Shown: positions 35,979-44,054 of the stretch, in pieces
How the letters are laid out: every line of letters starts with the position of its first letter
Numbering within the stretch: position 1 is the first letter of the stretch
Assembly: GCA_016721725.1 (NCBI GenBank)
Contig: JADKHN010000001.1
Location: forward strand, 1,798,001-1,862,000
DNA length: 64,000 nucleotides
Origin: Chitinophagaceae bacterium
GTDB taxonomy: Bacteria > Bacteroidota > Bacteroidia > Chitinophagales > Chitinophagaceae
Direction of reading: 5' to 3'
The notes under the pieces: generated by a model
What the model saw: only the letters and a program-made list of their open reading frames with translations
What the model was told of the DNA's origin: nothing
The model's database searches: none
Made by a program: the position numbers and the translations under genes

Positions 35979-36563
35979 ATGGAAACCAAGCCAACTCATC
36001 TAACTTCATCCCCGGATACTTCCGGTATCTCGTTACGTAAGATCACGGTCGGTGATGTGCCGGAACTCTGCCGGATCGCCCGGCAAAGTTTTTACGATAC
36101 GTTCACCGGAACCTGCACGGAAGAAGATATGCGGGGATTCCTGGATGAGTATTTTACGCCGGAAAGATTGCGTACCGAAGTTGAGGATGAACAGGGGAAT
36201 TATTTTTTCGCGCTGATCGGCGAAACACCGGTAGGGTATATGCAGTTCAAGGAAGATTACCTGGGGTTACCCCAGATGAAAAAATGGAGGGCGCTTGAAT
36301 TGAAAAGGATCTACGTCCTGAAAGAATACCTGGGCCGTTCGGTTGCCCGGGTATTGATGGATCATTTTTTACAGTTCGCGGCTGATGAAAACTATCAAGT
36401 GGTCTGGCTGGGTGTTTGGGAACATAATGAAAGGGCCAAACGGTTCTATGCAAAATACGGTTTCGAATTTTCGGGGCATATTCATGAATTTCCCATTGGC
36501 AGTACGCCTCAGACCGATCAATGGCTCTGGAAATTCTTAGATAGGCCCCCGGACGTTTCCTGA
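35979..36563 (+). CDS. GNAT family N-acetyltransferase
   Basis: A 194-residue acetyltransferase: acetyl-CoA-binding motif A around ELKRIYVLKEYLGRSVARVLMDHF (in two parts) and motif B VVWLGVWEHNERAKRFYAKYGFE. These are typical of the RimI-like GNAT group; the substrate is unknown. ATG 35979 is used rather than an in-frame TTG at 35973. It ends 4 bp before the convergent response regulator. Confidence 0.9.
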   Translation: METKPTHLTSSPDTSGISLRKITVGDVPELCRIARQSFYDTFTGTCTEEDMRGFLDEYFTPERLRTEVEDEQGNYFFALIGETPVGYMQFKEDYLGLPQMKKWRALELKRIYVLKEYLGRSVARVLMDHFLQFAADENYQVVWLGVWEHNERAKRFYAKYGFEFSGHIHEFPIGSTPQTDQWLWKFLDRPPDVS

Positions 36564-36567
36564 TTGG

Positions 36568-37203
36568 TCATCTTCCGAAGAATTTATTGACCGCTTCGAT
36601 GCGGTTGCTCACGTGGAGCTTTTCGTAGACATGGTAAAGATGTTTCCTGACCGTTTCGGCGCTGATGTATAATTTTTCCGCGATCTCTTTGTACAATAAC
36701 CCGGTAGATAGCATTTCAAGGATCTCTCTTTCCCGTCTGGATAAGACATCCAGGAGTGAACCGGCGGGCGATTCGGCCGGTTTTTTCTTGAAGGCATCCA
36801 CCACTTTCCGGGCGATCTGGCTGCTCATGGGCGCCCCGCCGTCGATCAGTTCGCGGATCCCTTCCAGCAGTTTCGCCGGTGAGGTCTTTTTGAGGATATA
36901 TCCGCTGGCTCCGGCCGTCAGTGCCTCAAATATCTTCTCATCCTCATCGTAGATGGTACACATCATGAATAGGATCTCGGGATGCGATAATTTCAATTCC
37001 CTCACCACTTCGATCCCGCTGATACCCCCCAGGCCGATATCCATCAAAACCACCCTGGGCATATAGGCGGGGATCTTGACCAGTGCTTCTTCTCCGCTGA
37101 CAAATGAACCGCAAAGGCAGTATTCAGCAGAACTGTCAATGATCAGTTCAAGCGCCTGGCGGATGTCTGTATTATCTTCTACGATGGCTACGGGGATCTT
37201 CAT
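36568..37203 (-). CDS. Orphan NarL/FixJ-type response regulator
   Basis: A 211-residue protein with a receiver domain (VAIVEDN acidic pocket, VLMDIGL with phospho-Asp, final KKTSP with the conserved Lys) and a LuxR-type HTH (LSRREREILEMLSTG, ISAETVRKHLYHVYEKL). A DNA-binding transcription factor activated by a sensor kinase. No histidine kinase gene lies nearby, so it is an orphan within the window. The start MKIPVAIVED is chosen; the frame extends to 37248. Confidence 0.93.
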   Translation of the reverse strand: MKIPVAIVEDNTDIRQALELIIDSSAEYCLCGSFVSGEEALVKIPAYMPRVVLMDIGLGGISGIEVVRELKLSHPEILFMMCTIYDEDEKIFEALTAGASGYILKKTSPAKLLEGIRELIDGGAPMSSQIARKVVDAFKKKPAESPAGSLLDVLSRREREILEMLSTGLLYKEIAEKLYISAETVRKHLYHVYEKLHVSNRIEAVNKFFGR

Positions 37204-37258
37204 GGACTGTAAAACTGCGTTAAAAAACGGGGAAAAACAATACCACAAACTGGTAGTT

Positions 37259-37897
37259 TCATCTCAGGGGGATATAAAGCATGTACTTTTCCTTAAAATA
37301 AGGTTCCGGGAAGACCTGTTCGATCTCCCAGACCATGGGCTTGCAGCCGCTTTCAAATATTTCCTGTGACAGGTCCCCACCTTTCAGGCAGACCAGGCCA
37401 TTGGGGAGAAAAGCGCTTTCGACATGGAGTTGGTTCTTTTTCAGCAAAGGCCGGCTCCATCTCCAGAGGTCTTTTAACGGTGCAACCGCCCGGGAAACGA
37501 CCAGGTCGAATTTCCGGTTCCTGATCTCCTCCGCACGGGCATGAAGGGTGCTGATATTGGTCAACCCGATGGCCTGCGCTATTTCACGGACCACGGTGAG
37601 TTTTTTGTTGATGCTGTCGACCATCAGGAAGGGGGTATCCGGGAAAAAAATGGCCAGGGGTATGCCCGGAAATCCTCCTCCGCAACCCAGGTCCATTACC
37701 TGCATTTCGCCGGTCAGGGTAAAACGCGTGGCGATGGAAAGGGAATGGAGCACGTGGTGCTCGTAAAAATGGTCCATATCCTTTCGGGAGATCACATTGA
37801 TCCGGCTGTTCCAGTCACGATACAGTTCCTGCAGGGACCCCAGTTGCCTGATCTGGGTATCGTTGAAACCGGAAAAATATTTCGTAATTATTTCCAA
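37259..37897 (-). CDS. rsmG: 16S rRNA (guanine527-N7)-methyltransferase RsmG
   Basis: A 212-residue GidB-family methyltransferase: SAM motif MDLGCGGGFPGIPLAI, the preceding VISRKDMDHFYEHHVLHSL and the DLVVSRAVAPL region. It N7-methylates G527 of 16S rRNA. It overlaps the end of the upstream glycosyltransferase gene by 10 bp. Confidence 0.96.
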   Translation of the reverse strand: MEIITKYFSGFNDTQIRQLGSLQELYRDWNSRINVISRKDMDHFYEHHVLHSLSIATRFTLTGEMQVMDLGCGGGFPGIPLAIFFPDTPFLMVDSINKKLTVVREIAQAIGLTNISTLHARAEEIRNRKFDLVVSRAVAPLKDLWRWSRPLLKKNQLHVESAFLPNGLVCLKGGDLSQEIFESGCKPMVWEIEQVFPEPYFKEKYMLYIPLR

Positions 37898-39009
37898 GAG
37901 GCTTTGGGTTTTCTGATCAGTGAAAAGGCAAAGAGGATATAATAGAAGAACATCCAGATGTCGATGAACAGCATCCAGGGAAAGAGATCCTGCTCTTTTA
38001 GTTTTTTCATGCAGGGATACAGGACAGTGGATTGAATGATGAAGCGGATCCCGTACACCAGGAGAGCCAATTGCCAGCTGTATAACAGCAGGGATGCAGC
38101 GAATAAAGGGTAAAATAAAAAGTGACTGAGGGAGTACAGGCCCAGCAGGAATTTATGAATGGGTTTGTAAAATTTCCCCGTACTGTAGTGCCTGCTTTTC
38201 TGCCTGACCCACTGTTTCCAGGTCTTAGGCGCATCACTCAGGGTAAATGCATCGGGATGGATATTGATCCGGGTATTTTTTCCGTCTGCCGCCTTGTTGA
38301 TGAACAGGTCGTCATCACCGCTGGGAACATGATTATGGGAGGTGAATCCCTTAAGCCGGTAAAAAAGTTGTTTCCGGTAACTGAGATTCCTGCCTACACC
38401 CATATAAGGTTGCCCGGCCAGCGCATAAGAGAGGTATTGGAGCGCGGTATGAAAGGTCTCCCAGCGGATCAGTTTATTCAGTAAACCGCCTTTTTTATGA
38501 TAGGCCCCATAGCCGAGCACGATCTCCGTTTTTTCATCAAAGGAATCCTGCATGCGGGCGATCCAGTGTTCACTGGCCGGTACGCAGTCCGCATCGGTCA
38601 ACAGAACGATCTCATGCCGGGCGGTCTTGATCCCCATGCTCAAAGGGAATTTTTTTCCTGGTATGAACTTGGCTTCCTGTTTTAACTGGATCACATGTAA
38701 CTGGCGGAACGTCTTGCTGAATTCTTCCAGCAGATAGTGCGTGTCATCAAAGGAGTTATCGTCCACTACGATCACTTCATGGGTGGTGGGGTATTGCTGC
38801 AATAAGGAACCGGGGAGATTTTTCGCTAGATTTGCAGCCTCGTCGCGTGCACAGATGATCACCGATACCGGATGGGTCTGGGAAGTGGTTTTGGGCTTCG
38901 TTTTGTAAAAGGACAGCCTGGCAAAGAAGAAAAGGTAATAAAAGACCTGGATGAACGTGATGAGACAAAAACCATAAAATAACCAGGGCCAGTACAGGGT
39001 AAAATTCAT
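37888..39009 (-). CDS. Membrane-bound family 2 glycosyltransferase
   Basis: A 373-residue GT-A glycosyltransferase anchored by an N-terminal helix (about 5-30) and about three C-terminal hydrophobic segments (about 280-365). The catalytic core has VSVIICARDEAANL, VVDDNSFDDT and the metal-binding LLTDADCVPA. Processive or polysaccharide-initiating functions are possible; the acceptor is unknown. The start is almost at its -7 element. It overlaps rsmG by 10 bp and is divergent from tgt. Confidence 0.9.
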   Translation of the reverse strand: MNFTLYWPWLFYGFCLITFIQVFYYLFFFARLSFYKTKPKTTSQTHPVSVIICARDEAANLAKNLPGSLLQQYPTTHEVIVVDDNSFDDTHYLLEEFSKTFRQLHVIQLKQEAKFIPGKKFPLSMGIKTARHEIVLLTDADCVPASEHWIARMQDSFDEKTEIVLGYGAYHKKGGLLNKLIRWETFHTALQYLSYALAGQPYMGVGRNLSYRKQLFYRLKGFTSHNHVPSGDDDLFINKAADGKNTRINIHPDAFTLSDAPKTWKQWVRQKSRHYSTGKFYKPIHKFLLGLYSLSHFLFYPLFAASLLLYSWQLALLVYGIRFIIQSTVLYPCMKKLKEQDLFPWMLFIDIWMFFYYILFAFSLIRKPKASWK

Positions 39010-39013
39010 TTGG

Positions 39014-39021
39014 CAAAAATA
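39014..39021 (-). promoter_or_regulatory. -7 element touching the glycosyltransferase start
   Basis: Minus-strand TATTTTTG, an exact TAnnTTTG match, is followed by CCAA and the ATG at 39009, leaving essentially no leader. Confidence 0.45.
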
Positions 39022-39076
39022 ACCCTAATTAAGAATCGTCGATTTAGAATTTTAACCCTTTTCCACAAATTGAATT

Positions 39077-40216
39077 ATGGCAGCACTGCAGTTTAGTTTG
39101 CAACATACGGATAACCATTCCCATGCCCGTGCCGGAAAGATCATGACGGACCACGGGGAGATCCTCACGCCCATCTTTATGCCGGTGGGAACGGCCGGTA
39201 GTGTTAAAGCCGTGACACAGCAACAACTGTCCAGGGATATCGGGGCCCGGATCATCTTAGGCAATACCTATCATCTTTACCTTCGCCCGGGACTGGACGT
39301 ATTGGAAGCTGCAGGCGGGCTTCATCAATTCATGGGCTGGGATGCCCCCATTCTCACCGACAGCGGAGGATACCAGGTGTTCTCACTCTCCGGTAACCGG
39401 AAACTGACCGAAGAGGGCGCCTTGTTCCAGAGCCATATCGACGGCAGTAAGCATTTGTTCACCCCCGAGAAAGTGATGGATATCCAACGGACCATCGGCG
39501 GGGACATCATCATGGCCTTCGACGAATGTCCGCCCTATCCCAGCGAATATAAATATGCCCGGGAAAGTATGGAACTCACCCATCGCTGGCTGAACAGGTG
39601 TTTCGACCGGTTCCGGGACACCCCTGATAAATACGGGTATAGCCAAAACCTGTTTCCCATCGTGCAGGGGAGTACGTATACGGACCTTCGGAAAGCTTCT
39701 GCCGAATTCGTTGCCTCCACAGGCGCGACCGGGCATGCCATCGGCGGTCTGAGTGTGGGAGAACCAACGGAGATGATGTATGAATTCACCGGCCTTTGCT
39801 GTTCGATCCTGCCTCCTGATAAACCCCGTTACCTGATGGGTGTGGGAACGCCCTGGAACATCCTGGAAAGTATCGCCCTGGGCGTGGATATGTTCGATTG
39901 CGTGATGCCGACTCGCAATGGCCGGAATGCCATGTTGTTCACATCAAACGGGGTCATTAATATCGATAATAAGAAATGGGAGAAGGACTTTTCACCCATC
40001 GATGAAGGGATCGGGTGCGAGGCCAGTAACTATTACAGCAAGGCCTATCTGCGCCACCTGTTGAAATCAAAGGAATACCTGGGACTCACCATCGCCAGCG
40101 TTCATAACCTCGCGTTCTACCTGTGGCTTGTCGGGGAAGCCCGGAAACATATCCTGGAAGGTGATTTCAGCAGTTGGAAGGAGGGGATCGTACCCCGCTT
40201 ACAACAACGCCTCTGA
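39077..40216 (+). CDS. tgt: tRNA-guanine(34) transglycosylase (TGT) with degenerate zinc site
   Basis: A 379-residue TGT: nucleophile/general-acid motifs DSGGYQVFSLS and FDCVMPTRNGR, plus VQGSTYTDLR and GGLSVGEP. It exchanges G34 for preQ1 in GUN anticodons for queuosine. In the C-terminal zinc site, aligned with Z. mobilis TGT (offset 6 throughout), C320 and H349 are kept as Cys314 and His343, but C318 is Ile312 and C323 is Ser317. The fold and the rest of the enzyme look intact. Confidence 0.95.
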   Translation: MAALQFSLQHTDNHSHARAGKIMTDHGEILTPIFMPVGTAGSVKAVTQQQLSRDIGARIILGNTYHLYLRPGLDVLEAAGGLHQFMGWDAPILTDSGGYQVFSLSGNRKLTEEGALFQSHIDGSKHLFTPEKVMDIQRTIGGDIIMAFDECPPYPSEYKYARESMELTHRWLNRCFDRFRDTPDKYGYSQNLFPIVQGSTYTDLRKASAEFVASTGATGHAIGGLSVGEPTEMMYEFTGLCCSILPPDKPRYLMGVGTPWNILESIALGVDMFDCVMPTRNGRNAMLFTSNGVINIDNKKWEKDFSPIDEGIGCEASNYYSKAYLRHLLKSKEYLGLTIASVHNLAFYLWLVGEARKHILEGDFSSWKEGIVPRLQQRL

Positions 40217-40323
40217 GGATTAGCAAATCGTTAACCACGGAAAACCTCCAAATGGCACAATAATTGGCATTGCTGGGAAGTTATTGATAAATTTAACCTG
40301 AAATAACCTGTAAAACACTGAAC

Positions 40324-41037
40324 ATGAAACGTCATTACCTAGGTTTTTTGATCTCCATGCTGATCTCCATGACCGGCTTCGCACAAAGTGGAACGATCCA
40401 GAATGCCAGCATCCCCAAAGACGCTCCGATCGATGTTAAACTGACCGATTTCAAAGGGAATATCCTGAATAATGAGATCGTAGTGTTTAAAAGCAAGTTG
40501 AACGGAAAAGAATACCAGGGCCTTACCGATTCATTGGGAAAATTCTCTTTCCGGTTGCCCGTTGGCGACAATTATGAGATCTATATCCTGGGATTCAAGG
40601 ATTCGGTTTTGAATGAGAACGTATTGAATATTCCGCCTACAAAAGGGAATGCGTATTATAAGGATCCCTTTAAAGTGAATATCCAGCACCTGCCGGCCAA
40701 GAGTTTCGTGCTGGAGGATTGTAATTTCGAAACGGGTAAAGCGACGCTACAACCCGAGTCTTATACCGTGTTGGATGAACTGGTAGCCTACCTGGTCAGG
40801 AAGGATGATGAGAAGATCGAATTGGGCGGTCATACCGATAATGTGGGTACGGCAAAAAGCAACCTCATATTGTCGGAAGCCAGGGCCAATACGGTAAGGG
40901 CCTACTTGCTCACCAAAGGGATCGACCCGGACCGTGTAACGGCTAAAGGTTATGGTTTCTCTGTGCCTGTTGCCAGTAATAAAACGGCTGCCGGAAGGGC
41001 TCAGAACCGCCGGACCGAGGTGAAGATATTGGAATAG
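40324..41037 (+). CDS. OmpA-family peptidoglycan-binding protein
   Basis: A 237-residue protein: signal peptide (ends GFAQS), a carboxypeptidase-regulatory/transthyretin-like beta domain (about 30-115) and a canonical C-terminal OmpA domain (about 130-237) with NFETGKATL, GGHTDNVG (peptidoglycan-binding Asp) and LSEARANTVRAYL (Arg). Probably ties the outer membrane to the cell wall. Monocistronic, ending at a bidirectional terminator. Confidence 0.9.
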   Translation: MKRHYLGFLISMLISMTGFAQSGTIQNASIPKDAPIDVKLTDFKGNILNNEIVVFKSKLNGKEYQGLTDSLGKFSFRLPVGDNYEIYILGFKDSVLNENVLNIPPTKGNAYYKDPFKVNIQHLPAKSFVLEDCNFETGKATLQPESYTVLDELVAYLVRKDDEKIELGGHTDNVGTAKSNLILSEARANTVRAYLLTKGIDPDRVTAKGYGFSVPVASNKTAAGRAQNRRTEVKILE

Positions 41038-41056
41038 GTAAGGGCCATCAGGGCAT

Positions 41057-41090
41057 AAAAAAATCCCGTCCAACCGGACGGGATTTTTAT
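41057..41090. terminator. Bidirectional terminator between the OmpA gene and rpsA
   Basis: AAATCCCGTCC pairs with GGACGGGATTT (11 bp) around AACC, with A- and T-rich flanks on both sides. Confidence 0.9.
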
Positions 41091-41104
41091 TATATCCTGA
41101 TGCA

Positions 41105-43066
41105 TTATTCCGCTTTCGGTTGTTCTTCCGCAGCAGCAGCATCTGAAGCATTGCTTTCCATCTTCGCTTTCAGGTCGGCCAGAACGCCCAGGTCACCAAG
41201 CGTGGATTTTTCCACTTTGCTTTGCAGGTTCTTAACTGCTTTCTTGGTCACTTCAGCTTCCGCTTTCCTTTCCTTGGCAACAGCCTGCTTCTCTTCTTCG
41301 ATCACCTGCTCCCACAAACGGGTATGGCTGAGAACGATGCGTTTGTCGTTACGGTCGAATTCAATGACCATGAATTTGGCCACTTCTTCCGCAACGATCG
41401 TCTTGCCGTCTTCCTTGGCCAGGTGACGTGCAGGGGCGAATCCTTCCAGTCCGTATGGCAGCTGTACGATGGCGCCTTTGTCGTCTTTCTTGACAACCGT
41501 ACCGTCGTGAATACTACCAACCGGGAAAGTGGTCTCCAGGGTGTTCCAGGGATCCTCTTCGATCTGTTTGTGACCGAGTTGGAGTTTGCGGTTATCCTTA
41601 TCGATGTTCATGATCACCACCTCGATCTGGTTGCCCACCTTGGTATATTCATTCGGGTTGTTGAAACGTTTCAGCCAGCTCAGGTCGCTGATGTGGATCA
41701 TGCCACCGATGCCGGTAGACAGTTCAACGAACACACCATAAGGTGTGATGTTCTTGACCGTACCCATATGCCTGCTTCCTTCGGGGAAATTGGTTTCAAT
41801 GGAACTCCAGGGATCTTCCGTCATTTGTTTGATGGAGAGGCTCATTTTGCGGGTATCCTTGTCCAGGGTAACCACTTTGGCTTCGTATTCATCGCCCAGT
41901 TTGAAGAATTCCTTGGCATTGATCGGGGTGTTCGCCCAGGTGATCTCACTGACGTGAACCAGTCCTTCAACACCCGGCATGATCTCGAGGAACGCACCGT
42001 AATCTTCGATATTCACCACTTTGCCTTTTACGATCTCACCTTCTTTCAGGTTCTCGGTCAGGGTATCCCAGGGATGAGGAGTGAGTTGTTTCAGACCTAA
42101 GCTGATGCGTTTTTTGTCGTCGTCGAAATCGAGTACCACCACGTTCAGTTTCTGGTCCATCTTCAGCACCTCGGTCGGGTGGTTGATACGGCCCCATGAA
42201 ATATCCGTGATATAGAGTAATCCGTCCAAACCGCCCAGGTCGAGGAACGCACCGAAATCGGTGATGTTCTTGATGGTTCCTTCCAATACCTGGCCTTTTT
42301 CCAGTTTGCCCATGATCTCGGCGCGTTGTGCTTCGATATCGCTTTCGATCAGCGCCTTGTGCGATACTACGGCGTTCTTGATGGCTTCGTTGATCTTCAC
42401 CACTTTGAATTCCATGGTCTTGCCCACGAACTGGTCGTAATCGGTAACGGGCTTCACATCGATCTGAGAACCTGGCAGGAAGGTTTCCATGCCAAATACA
42501 TCCACGATAAGTCCGCCCTTGGTCTTGCTGGTAACTTGTCCGGTAACGATCTCGCCGGTCTTGTGTACTTCCACGATCTTTTCCCAGGCCCTGGTGGTGC
42601 GTGCGCTCTTACGGCTCAGGTGAAGATTGCCTTCCCTGTCCTCTTTTTCCACGACCATCACTTCGATCACGTCGCCAACCTTTACGCCTCCTGGGATATC
42701 CCTGAATTCATTCAGAGAGATCAGGCCGTCGCTTTTGAATCCGATGTTCACCACAGCATCGGTCTTGGTCAGGGATTCCACAGTCGCCTGTATCATCTCG
42801 CCGTCATTGATCTGTTTGAACGTGTTGTCGTAAACCGAATCATACTTGGCTTTTTCATCCGCGGTATAACTGGTCACATTGCGTTTGTCCACGCTCCAGT
42901 CAAAATCATCATGTGCAGTGGCCAGTGTTTCGGCAACCGGTTGTTGGATCTCGACGGTGTTGGTGGTTTCCTCAGGCACATTTGTTATCGCAGCAGTTTC
43001 GGCTGCCTCGGCGGCCGATCCTTCCTGAGCATCTGCGTTTAATTGTTTGATAATATGAAATGACAT
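41105..43066 (-). CDS. rpsA: 30S ribosomal protein S1
   Basis: A 653-residue S1 with six S1 (OB-fold) RNA-binding repeats, roughly 80-150, 165-235, 250-320, 335-405, 422-495 and 510-575 (recurring elements GxVxxITxFGAFLDLGG, GLVHVSEITW, GMIHISDLSW). Extended acidic N- and C-terminal tails (Ala/Glu-rich). It binds mRNA on the 30S subunit; in a phylum without Shine-Dalgarno use this contact may matter more. The start MSFHIIKQL is chosen; the frame extends to 43099, across the -7 box. Confidence 0.96.
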   Translation of the reverse strand: MSFHIIKQLNADAQEGSAAEAAETAAITNVPEETTNTVEIQQPVAETLATAHDDFDWSVDKRNVTSYTADEKAKYDSVYDNTFKQINDGEMIQATVESLTKTDAVVNIGFKSDGLISLNEFRDIPGGVKVGDVIEVMVVEKEDREGNLHLSRKSARTTRAWEKIVEVHKTGEIVTGQVTSKTKGGLIVDVFGMETFLPGSQIDVKPVTDYDQFVGKTMEFKVVKINEAIKNAVVSHKALIESDIEAQRAEIMGKLEKGQVLEGTIKNITDFGAFLDLGGLDGLLYITDISWGRINHPTEVLKMDQKLNVVVLDFDDDKKRISLGLKQLTPHPWDTLTENLKEGEIVKGKVVNIEDYGAFLEIMPGVEGLVHVSEITWANTPINAKEFFKLGDEYEAKVVTLDKDTRKMSLSIKQMTEDPWSSIETNFPEGSRHMGTVKNITPYGVFVELSTGIGGMIHISDLSWLKRFNNPNEYTKVGNQIEVVIMNIDKDNRKLQLGHKQIEEDPWNTLETTFPVGSIHDGTVVKKDDKGAIVQLPYGLEGFAPARHLAKEDGKTIVAEEVAKFMVIEFDRNDKRIVLSHTRLWEQVIEEEKQAVAKERKAEAEVTKKAVKNLQSKVEKSTLGDLGVLADLKAKMESNASDAAAAEEQPKAE

Positions 43067-43096
43067 AAAATAACCCCGGGTTTTTAAACGGGACGG

Positions 43097-43104
43097 CAAA
43101 GTTA
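43097..43104 (-). promoter_or_regulatory. -7 element of the rpsA promoter
   Basis: Minus-strand TAACTTTG (exact), with a TTTA -33-like box 16 bp upstream (43121-43124); leader about 25 nt. Confidence 0.55.
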
Positions 43105-43273
43105 CTGAAAGATGGGGGATTAAAACCTTTGCGGGGCATGTTTTTCAGGCTTGAAGGGCAATCGGGGGATCCGGCTTAACTCCGAAATTTCAAAGCCGAG
43201 ACCAGAAGGGTCATTTGCATTTCAACTTATTGGTTATCAATAGCTAAAGCCAAACCCTGGACAACGGCCCCTC

Positions 43274-43960
43274 TTACAGCAGAAAGGCATCGATCTCTTT
43301 GACCAACCGGAGGAGGTCAACTTTTTCGATCGGGTGCGGTGTTTCGGGTAAAACGTTCAGCCGCCCATTGGGTAAATTCAGGAGTACCTCAGAGGTCTCT
43401 TCAAGTGAAACCATCTTATCCCGGTCGCCCAGCAGGAGCAGGACCGGTTGCTGAATGCAGATATAGTCAACCGGTTTCAATGGATTATCACGGCCCAGTT
43501 CCCGTAGCATACGTGCAGTCTCTCTCAGCAATTCTTTCCAATCCTGTGGAGCATGCCTTTTGCTCAGTTCTTCGGCAAACCCCGGCAACTTTTCGCTAAT
43601 GGTAACCGGATCAAGCATCCCGGATTCCTTTTCAGCAATGGATTCGTTCCAGTGGAATTTTGTCCCGAGCGTGATGACCTTATTGACCCGGTGAGGGGAA
43701 TGACGGGCCAGGTAAAGGCTTACATAGCCGCCCATACTGTAACCGAATAAGTTGGCCTGGTTGATCCCCTTTTCTTCCATGAAGTTCAAGAGCTCTGCGG
43801 CAAAACCGGGCATGGACAACCCGGCTTGCGGGAAAGGCTTTCCTCCATGACCGCTAAAATCAAAAAAGTGAATTTTATGATTCGTTAAAAGCAGATCGCC
43901 CAGTGGGCCGAGTTGAGCGGAAGAGCCGATGGCTCCGGGTAAGAGGATCAGGTGTTCCAT
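43274..43960 (-). CDS. Alpha/beta hydrolase
   Basis: A 228-residue alpha/beta-hydrolase with a full triad: nucleophile Ser in GYSMGGY, Asp in LLGDRDKMV and His in PETPHPIEKV. Oxyanion-type start HLILLPGAIGSS. Resembles esterases or carboxylester hydrolases of the MenH/BioH group; the substrate is unknown. It lies upstream of rpsA on the same strand, 207 bp away, probably with its own transcript. Confidence 0.85.
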   Translation of the reverse strand: MEHLILLPGAIGSSAQLGPLGDLLLTNHKIHFFDFSGHGGKPFPQAGLSMPGFAAELLNFMEEKGINQANLFGYSMGGYVSLYLARHSPHRVNKVITLGTKFHWNESIAEKESGMLDPVTISEKLPGFAEELSKRHAPQDWKELLRETARMLRELGRDNPLKPVDYICIQQPVLLLLGDRDKMVSLEETSEVLLNLPNGRLNVLPETPHPIEKVDLLRLVKEIDAFLL

Positions 43961-43996
43961 TCGTAAATGAAGAGGTTAAGAATAAAAAAGCAAGAT

Positions 43997-44026
43997 AAAA
44001 AAATCCCCCCCGAAAACGGGGGGGAT
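43997..44026 (-). terminator. Terminator of the large adhesin gene
   Basis: ATCCCCCCCG and CGGGGGGGAT form a perfect 10-bp stem around AAAA. On the minus strand it is followed by a seven-T run. Confidence 0.9.
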
Positions 44027-44054
44027 CTTAATTATGACTTTAAGTTATTTAAAA

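Noticed and set aside
40253..40270. Sigma-54-like promoter TGGCAC-N5-TTGGC before the OmpA gene
   Set aside because: The -12 dinucleotide at correct spacing is GG rather than GC, and there is no enhancer-binding protein or other support nearby.
41222..42100. Long open frame antisense to rpsA (292 codons)
   Set aside because: It mirrors the codon pattern of the S1 gene, resembles no family, and has no promoter.
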